Assembly: GCA_035764505.1 (NCBI GenBank)
Contig: DASTZC010000031.1
Span: 1 to 44,978, forward strand
Reading direction: 5' to 3'
DNA from: Candidatus Polarisedimenticolia bacterium
GTDB taxonomy: Bacteria > Acidobacteriota > Polarisedimenticolia > Gp22-AA2 > AA152
DNA: 44,978 nucleotides
Positions 17,198 through 24,123 of the stretch are shown one piece after another (position 1 is the stretch's first letter; each line of letters starts with the position of its first letter). The notes below the pieces were generated by a model, which worked only from the letters and a program-made list of their open reading frames with translations, searched no databases and was not told the origin of the DNA. Made by a program: the position numbers and the translations under genes.

Positions 17198-17467
17198 TTA
17201 CTTCAGATTTCTCAGGTTCTTGCCGGGCTTGAAACGGATGGTCTTTCCCGGGGGGATACGGACCTCGTAGCCGGTCCTGGGGTTCCTGCCGATTCCCTTC
17301 TTTCGGGGCTTCACCTGGAACACTCCAAAGCCGCGGAGCTCGATGCGCTCGCCGCGCTTCATCGATTCCTTCATGGCATCCAGGACCGCCTCGACCGCGA
17401 TGACTGCCTTGATGCGGGTGATATCGGCGGCTTTTGCGACGTTGTTGATGATATCGGTCTTGATCAT
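17198..17467 (-). CDS. HU-family DNA-binding protein
   Basis: The 89-residue histone-like protein bends and compacts DNA as a dimer. MIKTDIINNVAKAADITRIKA forms the helical dimerisation body, and the family signature runs through GFGVFQVKPRKKGIGRNPRTG, with the conserved proline of the DNA-intercalating arm in NPRTG and the end FKPGKNLRN. The ATG at 17467 was chosen because AGGAGG lies 8 bases upstream; a GTG three codons earlier sits too close to that site. A promoter (17514-17543) faces it, divergent from der. A second HU/IHF paralogue is at 37308. Confidence 0.95.
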   Translation of the reverse strand: MIKTDIINNVAKAADITRIKAVIAVEAVLDAMKESMKRGERIELRGFGVFQVKPRKKGIGRNPRTGYEVRIPPGKTIRFKPGKNLRNLK

Positions 17468-17513
17468 CCCCTCCACCTCCTCCTAGGGCCTTGAGCAGCT
17501 TTAAGTTGTTGCC

Positions 17514-17543
17514 ATGGTAAGGGTGTAACGCGTTTCCTGTCAA
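17514..17543 (-). promoter_or_regulatory. Promoter of the HU gene
   Basis: On the minus strand, TTGACA (17543-17538) and TACCAT (17519-17514) are separated by 18 bases. Transcription would start near 17507, leaving a leader of about 40 bases with a strong AGGAGG ribosome site. Confidence 0.6.
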
Positions 17544-17602
17544 GCAAGTCCAGGTCGCCTGACGCTTTGCGCAAGCCGCCTGAATCGAGCAGGGGATCGG
17601 TA

Positions 17603-18952
17603 ATGCGCGGGAGGCCTTCTGCCAGGGAAAAAACGGCGCGCGACGGCGCCGTGGTGGCGCTCGTCGGGGCACCCAATGTAGGGAAGTCGCGCCTTTTCAA
17701 TCGCCTCACAGGGAGCCACTCCATCGTCCATGATCGTCCGGGGGTGACGCGCGATCGGATCGAGGCGATCTGCGAATGGAACGGCCGCCGGTTCCGGCTC
17801 TTCGACACCGGAGGTCTGGTCCCAGGGGATCGGGACGAGCTCACCCGGGGCGTCGAGCGCCAAGTGCTGAAGGGAGTTGAAGAAGCCGATCTCGTGGTCT
17901 TCGTCGTAGACGGCCGGCATGGACTCACGGCGCTGGATGAGTCCCTGGGAAAGGTGCTGCGCGAGTCGACCCGTCCCATCCTTCTCGCCGTCAACAAGGT
18001 GGATGCCGAAGGACAGGAAGCGCGTACGGCCGACTTCTTCAAGCTCGGGTTCGCGGACCCGATTGCCATCTCAGCGGAGCAGGGACGGGGTATATCGCAC
18101 CTTCTGGATCGCATGCTCGAGCGACTGCCTCCGGAGATTCCGGCCGAAGAGCTCCCTGCGGCATCGCCGGAGGCGATTCGGCTGGCCATAGTCGGCCGCC
18201 CAAATGTCGGGAAATCCACTCTTTTCAACCGTCTCACCGGAGAAGAGCGAGCGGTGGTCAGCAGTGTTCCGGGAACCACGCGGGACCCGGTGGACGCCGA
18301 GTTCTCCCATAGCGGGCGCCTTTACAAGGTCGTGGACACGGCAGGACTGCGCCGCAAGGCGCGGGCGGAAGGCGAGACGGTGGAGGTCCAGAGCGTGGAG
18401 CGCGCTTTTGCCACGATTCGCGCCGCCGACATCATCCTCGCGGTCCTGGATGCGACCTCGCCTCCCGCACATCAGGACCTGGCGGTGATCGGCGAGTGCC
18501 TGCGGTTGCGCCGCCCTCTACTCGTGCTCCTGAACAAGATGGATCGGGTGCGGCGCGAAGCGGTGGAGGCGGTCGTGGGGCAGGCGATCGAAAGCCTGCA
18601 CTTCGGCCGTGATGTTCCCGTGCTGCCGGTTTCTGCCTCGCAGGGAAGCGGCCTCGGGAAGGCCCTTTCGACGCTGGACCGGCTGGCGGAAGAATGCGCT
18701 CGCAAGATCCCGACTTCCCGGCTGAATGAGGCCCTCGAGGAGGCGGTTCGCCTGCGCACTCCCGCTTCGAAGGACAAGGTGCCCCGTCTCTTTTACATCG
18801 CACAGACGGGAGGTTTCCCTCCCTCCTTCGTCGTGTTCACCAACGGGGCCCGGATTGAGCCCGCCTACGGCAGGTTCCTGGCCAGGCACCTGCGGAAGTC
18901 CCTGGGACTGGAGCTCGCCCCGATTGCCCTGAAATTCCGTCGCCGCGCTTGA
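17603..18952 (+). CDS. der: Ribosome-associated GTPase Der (EngA)
   Basis: The 449-residue protein has two tandem GTPase domains, a layout unique to Der, which is needed for 50S ribosome assembly. The first has G1 GAPNVGKS (22-29), DTGGL (G3) and NKVD (G4); the second has G1 GRPNVGKS (198-205), DTAGL and NKMD. The C-terminal KH-like domain (about 365-449) ends with HLRKSLGLELAPIALKFRRR. The ATG at 17603 has AGGGG 7 bases upstream. It is divergent from HU. Confidence 0.97.
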   Translation: MRGRPSAREKTARDGAVVALVGAPNVGKSRLFNRLTGSHSIVHDRPGVTRDRIEAICEWNGRRFRLFDTGGLVPGDRDELTRGVERQVLKGVEEADLVVFVVDGRHGLTALDESLGKVLRESTRPILLAVNKVDAEGQEARTADFFKLGFADPIAISAEQGRGISHLLDRMLERLPPEIPAEELPAASPEAIRLAIVGRPNVGKSTLFNRLTGEERAVVSSVPGTTRDPVDAEFSHSGRLYKVVDTAGLRRKARAEGETVEVQSVERAFATIRAADIILAVLDATSPPAHQDLAVIGECLRLRRPLLVLLNKMDRVRREAVEAVVGQAIESLHFGRDVPVLPVSASQGSGLGKALSTLDRLAEECARKIPTSRLNEALEEAVRLRTPASKDKVPRLFYIAQTGGFPPSFVVFTNGARIEPAYGRFLARHLRKSLGLELAPIALKFRRRA

Positions 18953-18986
18953 GCCGCAGGTCGTTAACTTCATGAATAGAAAGGGA

Positions 18987-19015
18987 TTGACCCATGCCCT
19001 GCGGCATGCTATCGT
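18987..19015 (+). promoter_or_regulatory. Promoter of the MglA-like gene with a palindromic spacer
   Basis: TTGACC (18987-18992) and TATCGT (19010-19015, preceded by TGC) are 17 bases apart. The spacer contains an inverted repeat, CATGCC-CTGC-GGCATG, at 18993-19008, placed where a repressor would block RNA polymerase. The leader to the ATG at 19088 would be about 66 bases. Confidence 0.6.
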
Positions 19016-19087
19016 CCCGCCGCCCGCCGGGGTTGATCGAGGCGGGTGGCGCCTCTATGTTTAAGGGGCTGAAACCTTTCGGGAGCC

Positions 19088-20413
19088 ATGATGGTCCTCT
19101 TCAACTACACCACGCGCGAGCTCACGGCGAAGATCGTCTATTACGGTCCGGGACTTTGCGGCAAGACGACCAACCTCCAGTTCATCTATGACGGTCTTCC
19201 CAATCAGGTCAAGAAAGGCAAGATGCTGTCGCTCGCGACGAAGACGGATCGGACGCTGTTCTTCGATTTCCTGCCAATCGAGCTGGGCCGGATTCGCGGC
19301 ATGCGCACGCGCGTCCAGCTCTATACCGTCCCAGGGCAGGTCTTCTACAACTCGACACGCAAGCTGGTGCTGAAGGGGGCCGACGGCGTGGTGTTCGTCG
19401 CCGACTCACAGCAGAAGATGATGGAATCGAACGTCGAGAGCTATCACAATCTCGAGGAGAACCTGGGCGAGATTGGTCTGAAGCTCGGCGAGATTCCGCT
19501 GGTGATGCAATTCAACAAGAGGGACCTGCCGAACCTTACTTCGATCGAGGAGATGAACACGCTGATCAACCGGCACAACGCGCCGTTTTACGAAGCGGTC
19601 GCCACCACCGGAATCGGCGTCGAGGATACGCTCAAGGCAATCACCAAGCTGGTGCTGAACCACCTGGCGGCAAAATACCAGCTCGGCACGGCCGAGGAGG
19701 GGAAGCAGGATCGACCGGCCGCGTCCGCCGGAATCGCCTCCCTGCGGGACGCCGTCGAGCCGGCACGTCCCTCCGCGCCCCCCGTGCAGGCTCCGATCCC
19801 GGAGCCGGCGCCCATGCCGGAAGCGACCGTGAATTACGCGGATGACAGCAGCCTGCTGGAAGAGGATGATTTCGGCACGACCCCGTCCATCGAGGCGGTG
19901 GCGCACACGGCTGCTCCCACCACGGTTGATGATTTGGAGGTCTTCGATCTCGATGGGGAGGAGGAAATCTCTTCGCTGGAAGCGCTGCCCATTCCGGCGC
20001 AAAAGGAGCCCCTACCCGAGATGTCGGAGGATCTGAGCGATCTTCTAGAGGAGATCCCCGAGGATTCCGACGAGTCGCCCATGGAGGTGCTGCGTGAGAT
20101 TCCCGCCGCACGACCCATGCCGGTTGCGCGCAGTCTGGAGCCGCCTCCGACAGAGCCCGCTCGACCCGCGCCCCGCCCGGGAGGGTTCGCCATCGCCGGC
20201 GCGCAGCCCGTTTCCCGCGTCTCCTCGGAAATCAGCGCCGACCCTCTCGGAATACTCTCCGCCCGACAGGAAGAGCCGGCCTCGGCGCCTGCCATCCATC
20301 TCGGGGACGTCGTTCCCGGCAGGCAGCACCAGATTACCGTGCCGCTGGAAATGTCGGTCGACGGCCGCAAGGTCCGCCTTCAGCTCAGGATGACTCTGAC
20401 TCTTTCCACATAG
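19088..20413 (+). CDS. MglA-like small Ras-family GTPase with long C-terminal extension
   Basis: Residues 1-200 match the gliding-motility/polarity GTPase MglA: Walker A GPGLCGKTT at 20-28, ELGRIRGMRTRVQLYTVPGQVFYN (switch regions, with the PGQ form of G3), FNKRD (G4) and a typical MglA end. MglA itself is about 195 residues; this protein has 441. Residues about 205-395 are acidic and Pro/Ala/Glu-rich, likely disordered. The last 40 (IHLGDVVPGRQHQITVPLEM and on) look like a conserved folded tail. MglA proteins set cell polarity and type IV pilus or gliding direction with the GAP MglB, which is not in the window. Start could be the first or second of two adjacent ATG codons. Confidence 0.9.
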   Translation: MMVLFNYTTRELTAKIVYYGPGLCGKTTNLQFIYDGLPNQVKKGKMLSLATKTDRTLFFDFLPIELGRIRGMRTRVQLYTVPGQVFYNSTRKLVLKGADGVVFVADSQQKMMESNVESYHNLEENLGEIGLKLGEIPLVMQFNKRDLPNLTSIEEMNTLINRHNAPFYEAVATTGIGVEDTLKAITKLVLNHLAAKYQLGTAEEGKQDRPAASAGIASLRDAVEPARPSAPPVQAPIPEPAPMPEATVNYADDSSLLEEDDFGTTPSIEAVAHTAAPTTVDDLEVFDLDGEEEISSLEALPIPAQKEPLPEMSEDLSDLLEEIPEDSDESPMEVLREIPAARPMPVARSLEPPPTEPARPAPRPGGFAIAGAQPVSRVSSEISADPLGILSARQEEPASAPAIHLGDVVPGRQHQITVPLEMSVDGRKVRLQLRMTLTLST

Positions 20414-20420
20414 CCGGCCG

Positions 20421-20553
20421 GCACGAAAATGTGCGGGGGCCCCGGGAAGGGCCCCGCCATCGTCGTTCGGTTTAGGAGGGACGGACGTTATGGGGTGGTG
20501 GGGAAGGCCCGCAGGCCGTTCCCTGTTGACCTCGCACATGGCAATTTTCGTGC
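20421..20553 (+). other. Structured intergenic stretch, possible RNA element
   Basis: The gap between the MglA-like gene and the next gene (20414-20776, 363 bases) has no convincing open frame. GCACGAAAAT (20421-20430) is an exact inverted repeat of ATTTTCGTGC (20544-20553). Pairing continues with GTGCG (20431-20435) and CGCAC (20533-20537) after a six-base bulge. The enclosed stretch includes the hairpin at 20433-20457 (which competes for part of the arm) and a second stem at about 20502-20522 (GGAA/TTCC and GGCC/GGCC). This could be a small structured RNA or a 3' UTR element. No family is recognised. Confidence 0.35.
20433..20457 (+). terminator. GC-rich hairpin after the MglA-like gene
   Basis: A 9-bp stem with one bulged G (20433-20442 with 20449-20457) and a six-base loop lies 20 bases after the stop. 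There is no clear T run, so termination may be inefficient, or the hairpin may be part of the larger structure at 20421-20553. Confidence 0.4.
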
Positions 20554-20732
20554 AAGCCCCCGCCGCGCTCCGCATCCCGCTCGAAACGCTGTCCTTCAAG
20601 CGATTTTCCTCCGTGTCGGCCCGTTTCCCGCTGCCGGAAGGTTACGATCGGCGTCCCATAATGTAACCCCGATTACGATTTTGAAGTTCCGTCATAGCGC
20701 CGTCCTGCCCGCCGGTCCCGGCGAGATCGCTG

Positions 20733-20741
20733 TGCTATACT
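20733..20741 (+). promoter_or_regulatory. Extended -10 promoter of the secreted-protein gene
   Basis: TGC-TATACT at 20733-20741 gives a near-consensus extended -10; I see no good -35. The predicted start near 20748 leaves a leader of about 30 bases with AGGAGGAG (20761-20768) 8 bases before the ATG. Confidence 0.5.
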
Positions 20742-20776
20742 TCCGCTCCATTCCCTTCGAAGGAGGAGAGGCGTTG

Positions 20777-21919
20777 ATGTGCAGAGGAGTTCTGTCGTTC
20801 CTGGCGATGGCAATGGTCGTGGTGGTCCTGGCCCCGACGGTGCGAGCCCAGCAGACCCAGGAAGAGGTCGCACCCCCGCCTTCCGGATCCCGCTTCGTGG
20901 CCTACCCGACCTTTCGTCCCATTTTCCACAACCAAAGCGAGACCTTCACCATCCTCGCCAACATCTATGTGGTCAACGCCGCCGCAGCCAGCCTGAAGGA
21001 CGTGACTTTCAAGCAGAGCTTTCCCGCGGAGCTGAAGCCGAAACTGGCTCCCGAGGTGATGCAGTCGCAGCTAAGCTACCCTCCCGAGTTCTCGCAGAAG
21101 ATCGAGAATTCGACCTACTCGATGTTTCTGCCTCGCCTCGTGCGGCGGCAGCCGGCGGTCATCCTCACGGAGCTGTCGCTGGAGCGGCGCATGAGCACTT
21201 TCAACATTCCCGCCGCCCAGATTGAATTCACGCTTCCCGAAGGGCCCGGCAAGGAGGAGACCCTCCCGATGAGCGTGAATTTCACCGAGTACGCCAATAA
21301 CGTGGGTGATCTGAACCGGTTTCTGCGTAAGTACGCACGCATCGGGCTCGACATCACGGTCTCGGGCCGCGATGGCTGGGAGTTCGCTCCGCCGGACGCC
21401 GTGGCCACCGGCCGCAACCCGGAAGGGGTGATCGGCGTGGAGACGCGCGATGAAGGCTATTCCGGGCATTACCGTCTGCACAACGGCGTGCCGGGAGACG
21501 CGCTCGACATCCTGGTCGTCTGGAAGTCGACGCAGAAGGACGAGGCCCTGAAAGACGAAGCCGCAGTGCAGAAGGCGCTGTCGGAGTACTTGAAGTGGAC
21601 GGGCCCCTTCCGCTTCGATCCCGAGGACTCCAAGCTTGCCAAGGGGAAGTTCAAGAAGTACGACGCCTGGATCCTGCAGGGGCGCTGGGTCGACTCGATC
21701 CCGAAGCACCTGGGCTCGGGCCCCGTGAAGGCGCTGGCTTTCTACTCGCCGCGCGAGGACGTCGAGTACTACCTGATTTTCAGCGGCCAGGGCCGTGGGG
21801 CCGGTCCGGACCATGCCGACAATCCGGCGCCTGAGAAGGATGCGGCGCTGCTGCAGACTCTCGAGAAGATCCTGGACACCTTCAAGTCCGAGATCGTTCC
21901 CATCTCCACAGCCCGGTAG
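20777..21919 (+). CDS. Secreted protein of unknown function
   Basis: The 380-residue protein has a clear Sec signal peptide (MCRGVLSFLAMAMVVVVLAP and on), with likely cleavage after VRA at residue 24. The mature part is beta-rich in appearance, with an early segment (FRPIFHNQSETFTILANIYV) like the start of an immunoglobulin-type fold and a hydrophilic C-terminal half with KYDAWILQGRW and EDVEYYLIFSGQG. No catalytic motif, Cys pair or membrane anchor is visible. The ATG at 20777 was chosen because AGGAGGAG lies 8 bases upstream and the signal peptide starts there. It has its own extended -10 promoter and converges on the DsbD-like gene. I do not recognise a family. Confidence 0.85.
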   Translation: MCRGVLSFLAMAMVVVVLAPTVRAQQTQEEVAPPPSGSRFVAYPTFRPIFHNQSETFTILANIYVVNAAAASLKDVTFKQSFPAELKPKLAPEVMQSQLSYPPEFSQKIENSTYSMFLPRLVRRQPAVILTELSLERRMSTFNIPAAQIEFTLPEGPGKEETLPMSVNFTEYANNVGDLNRFLRKYARIGLDITVSGRDGWEFAPPDAVATGRNPEGVIGVETRDEGYSGHYRLHNGVPGDALDILVVWKSTQKDEALKDEAAVQKALSEYLKWTGPFRFDPEDSKLAKGKFKKYDAWILQGRWVDSIPKHLGSGPVKALAFYSPREDVEYYLIFSGQGRGAGPDHADNPAPEKDAALLQTLEKILDTFKSEIVPISTAR

Positions 21920-21943
21920 GTTGTTTCGGAGTCTCGGCGCTCG

Positions 21944-22525
21944 TCAGCGCGGCGTGCCCGGTGTGGCGGAGCTCTTTCCAGAGGCCGCATCGACGCGCAC
22001 CGACAGCGTGATGGGCTCCTTCTTCGGCGGGTAGCAGCGATCGATGGTGCAGGCCTGGTACTTGAGAAGGAGGCGAAGGTCGCGCCGGGAAGGGGACAGG
22101 GTCGCAGGCGCCTTGATCGTCCCTTCGACCCGGAAGCTTCCTTCGTATACCTGGATCGGCTCCTCGGAGTAGGCGAACCGCTTAGTCTCTCCCTCGGGAT
22201 ACTTCCAACCCCCCACTTCCAGACCGTCCGCCGCCGTCGTCTCGATCGAGGTGGCAATGAGGTAGTCCTGCGACGGCGTATGGCTGTTCACGTGGAACTC
22301 CGGCGACAGCGTCACCGTCACGACGATCCGGCCCGTCTTGCCGGCCGGCAGAGGGTCCTCATCGACGGTCGCGACGAGCTTGCGCAGCGGCGTGGGAGCC
22401 TTGGATGGAGGGGCGGGAGCCGCCGCCACGAGCAGGAGGCAGCCCGCGAGCGCCGCCGCGAAGGCGAGGGGCTGGGGCTGCGGCAATCCTGGTGCAGCGG
22501 GAGGTCTCGTACGGTGGCGACGCAT
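21944..22525 (-). CDS. Stand-alone DsbD-alpha-like (thiol:disulfide interchange N-terminal domain) protein
   Basis: The 193-residue exported protein has an N-terminal hydrophobic segment (about 19-37) that includes LAGC, a possible lipobox with Cys29, so it may be a lipoprotein. The rest resembles the periplasmic alpha domain of DsbD: HVNSHTPSQDYLI, KYPEGETKRFAYS, and the Cys pair in YQACTIDRCYPPK (Cys159, Cys164), where DsbD has a similar Cys-spaced loop followed by YPP. It lacks the DsbD membrane and thioredoxin domains, so its reducing partner must be elsewhere; such proteins pass electrons to periplasmic disulfides. TATAAT ends 6 bases before the ATG, which predicts a leaderless transcript. 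Divergent from glnA. Confidence 0.82.
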   Translation of the reverse strand: MRRHRTRPPAAPGLPQPQPLAFAAALAGCLLLVAAAPAPPSKAPTPLRKLVATVDEDPLPAGKTGRIVVTVTLSPEFHVNSHTPSQDYLIATSIETTAADGLEVGGWKYPEGETKRFAYSEEPIQVYEGSFRVEGTIKAPATLSPSRRDLRLLLKYQACTIDRCYPPKKEPITLSVRVDAASGKSSATPGTPR

Positions 22526-22531
22526 TTGCGC

Positions 22532-22537
22532 ATTATA
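22532..22537 (-). promoter_or_regulatory. -10 hexamer of the DsbD-like gene (leaderless)
   Basis: A perfect minus-strand TATAAT (22537-22532) ends 6 bases before the ATG at 22525, so transcription would start at or beside the start codon. No good -35 is visible at 16-18 bases. Confidence 0.55.
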
Positions 22538-22574
22538 CGTCGTCGAGAGTCAGTGTGGCGCGTCGCGGCCCCGG

Positions 22575-22602
22575 TTGACTGCGATCCTCCCTGTGCTAGA
22601 AT
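22575..22602 (+). promoter_or_regulatory. Sigma-70 promoter of glnA
   Basis: TTGACT (22575-22580) and TAGAAT (22597-22602, preceded by TGC) are 16 bases apart. The leader is about 20 bases, with GGAGG at 22615-22619. I see no -24/-12 sigma-54 promoter here, although nitrogen genes often have one. Confidence 0.65.
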
Positions 22603-22629
22603 TCCGCCTTTCATGGAGGATGGAATCGC

Positions 22630-24042
22630 ATGAAACCTGCCGATGTCCTCAAATTGGCGAAGGAAAAGAACGCGCAGATCCTCGATATAAAGTTCATGGA
22701 TTTTCCGGGGCTGTGGCAGCACTTTTCCGTTCCCATTCATGAGCTCAGCGAATCAAACTTTCAGGACGGCTACGGGTTCGACGGCTCCAGCATACGAGGC
22801 TGGCGCTCCATCCACGAGAGCGACATGCTGGTGGTCCCCGATCCCACGAGCGCCTTCATCGATCCCTTCTGCGACATCCCGACTCTCTCGATGGTGGGCA
22901 ATATTCTCGATCCGATCAGCAAGGAGCGCTATAACCGCGATCCCCGCAACATCGCGCAGAAGGCGGAGGCCTATCTCAAGTTCACGGGCATCGCGGACAT
23001 CGCCTACTTCGGGTCGGAAGCCGAGTTCTTCATCTTCGACGACATCCGTTTCGATCAGAACGAGCACAGCTCCTTCTATTACATCGATTCGGTGGAAGGG
23101 CGATGGAACAGCGGCCGCGATGAGAAGCCGAACCTCGGATACAAGCCGCGCTTCAAGGAAGGGTACTTCCCCGTCCCGCCGACCGACGCCTTCCAGAACC
23201 TGCGCAGCGAGATGGTCGCCATCATGGAGCAGTGCGGTCTGCACATCGAAGCCCACCATCACGAAGTGGCGACGGCGGGGCAGATGGAAATCGACATCAA
23301 ATACAACACCCTGACCAAGACCGCCGATTCGCTGATGCTGTACAAGTACATCTGCAAGAATACGGCGCGCAAGCACGGCAAGACGGTCACGTTCATGCCC
23401 AAGCCGATTTACGGCGACAACGGCTCGGGCATGCACACGCACCAGAGCCTCTGGAAAGGGGAGAAGCCGCTGTTCGCGGGGGACAAGTATGCCGGGCTGT
23501 CCGAGATGGCGCTGCACTACATCGGTGGGCTGCTGAAGCACGCTCCCTCGATCGTCGCCTTCGCCGCCCCGACCACCAACTCCTACAAGCGGCTGGTTCC
23601 GGGCTACGAGGCTCCGGTGAATCTGGCCTATTCCAGGCGCAACCGCTCCGCGGCGATCCGCATCCCGATGTACAGCCCGTCGCCCAAGGCGAAGCGCGTC
23701 GAGTTCCGGCCGCCCGATCCTTCCTGCAATCCCTACATCGCCTACGCCGCGATGCTGATGGCGGGCCTGGACGGCGTGGAGAACCGCATCGATCCGGGCG
23801 AGCCGCTGGACAAGGACATCTACGGTCTGTCGCCCAAGGAGCTGCGCAAAGTCCCGTCGCTGCCGGGCTCGCTGGAGGAGTCGCTGCGGGCGCTGGAGAA
23901 GGATCATGCTTTCCTGCTGAAAGGCGACGTGTTCACCGAGGACGTCATCCAGACCTGGCTCGACTACAAGTTCGAGAAGGAGATCGAGCCGCAGCGCTTC
24001 CGCCCGACGCCCGCAGAGTTCAGCCTCTACTTCGACATCTGA
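22630..24042 (+). CDS. glnA: Glutamine synthetase, type I (adenylylation-regulated)
   Basis: The 470-residue dodecameric enzyme makes glutamine from glutamate, ammonia and ATP. Motifs include DGSSIRGW near 51-58, the metal and substrate segment [23 protein letters not shown] (ATP-binding signature) and [11 protein letters not shown]. Tyr398 in [11 protein letters not shown] aligns with the adenylylated tyrosine of the E. coli enzyme (DKNLYDLPPEE), so this is the beta subtype controlled by GlnE, and glnE is the next gene. The length (about 470) is normal. Its promoter looks like sigma-70, and a strong hairpin follows the stop. No PII (glnB) gene is in the window. Confidence 0.98.
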   Translation: MKPADVLKLAKEKNAQILDIKFMDFPGLWQHFSVPIHELSESNFQDGYGFDGSSIRGWRSIHESDMLVVPDPTSAFIDPFCDIPTLSMVGNILDPISKERYNRDPRNIAQKAEAYLKFTGIADIAYFGSEAEFFIFDDIRFDQNEHSSFYYIDSVEGRWNSGRDEKPNLGYKPRFKEGYFPVPPTDAFQNLRSEMVAIMEQCGLHIEAHHHEVATAGQMEIDIKYNTLTKTADSLMLYKYICKNTARKHGKTVTFMPKPIYGDNGSGMHTHQSLWKGEKPLFAGDKYAGLSEMALHYIGGLLKHAPSIVAFAAPTTNSYKRLVPGYEAPVNLAYSRRNRSAAIRIPMYSPSPKAKRVEFRPPDPSCNPYIAYAAMLMAGLDGVENRIDPGEPLDKDIYGLSPKELRKVPSLPGSLEESLRALEKDHAFLLKGDVFTEDVIQTWLDYKFEKEIEPQRFRPTPAEFSLYFDI

Positions 24043-24057
24043 TCCGCCCACGAGAGC

Positions 24058-24087
24058 CGGGCGGTGGAGGTCATCCTCCGCCGCCCG
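24058..24087 (+). terminator. Strong hairpin between glnA and glnE
   Basis: A 13-bp stem (24058-24070 with 24075-24087, one G-T pair) has a TCAT loop and lies 16 bases after the glnA stop. It is not followed by a T run, so it may act as a 3' end stabiliser or partial terminator that makes glnA mRNA more abundant than glnE. Confidence 0.6.
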
Positions 24088-24117
24088 TTGACCCTCCTCT
24101 TCCGGCGCCGATACAAT
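24088..24117 (+). promoter_or_regulatory. Promoter of glnE, placed for a leaderless mRNA
   Basis: TTGACC (24088-24093) directly follows the hairpin stem; TACAAT (24112-24117) lies 18 bases later, each 5 of 6 to consensus. The ATG at 24124 is 6 bases after the -10, so the predicted transcription start is the start codon. Confidence 0.65.
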
Positions 24118-24123
24118 CCGTTC

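Noticed and set aside
17138-17494. Plus-strand GTG frame of 118 codons opposite HU
   Set aside because: It has a ribosome-site-like stretch and nearby -10 elements, but the protein is a mirror of HU codon bias with no family. Possible antisense RNA is kept as a finding instead.
17028-17672. In-frame extension of the M50 protease through HU and into der
   Set aside because: It overlaps two certain genes in other frames and has low-complexity Arg/Pro sequence; the membrane protein clearly starts at 17027.
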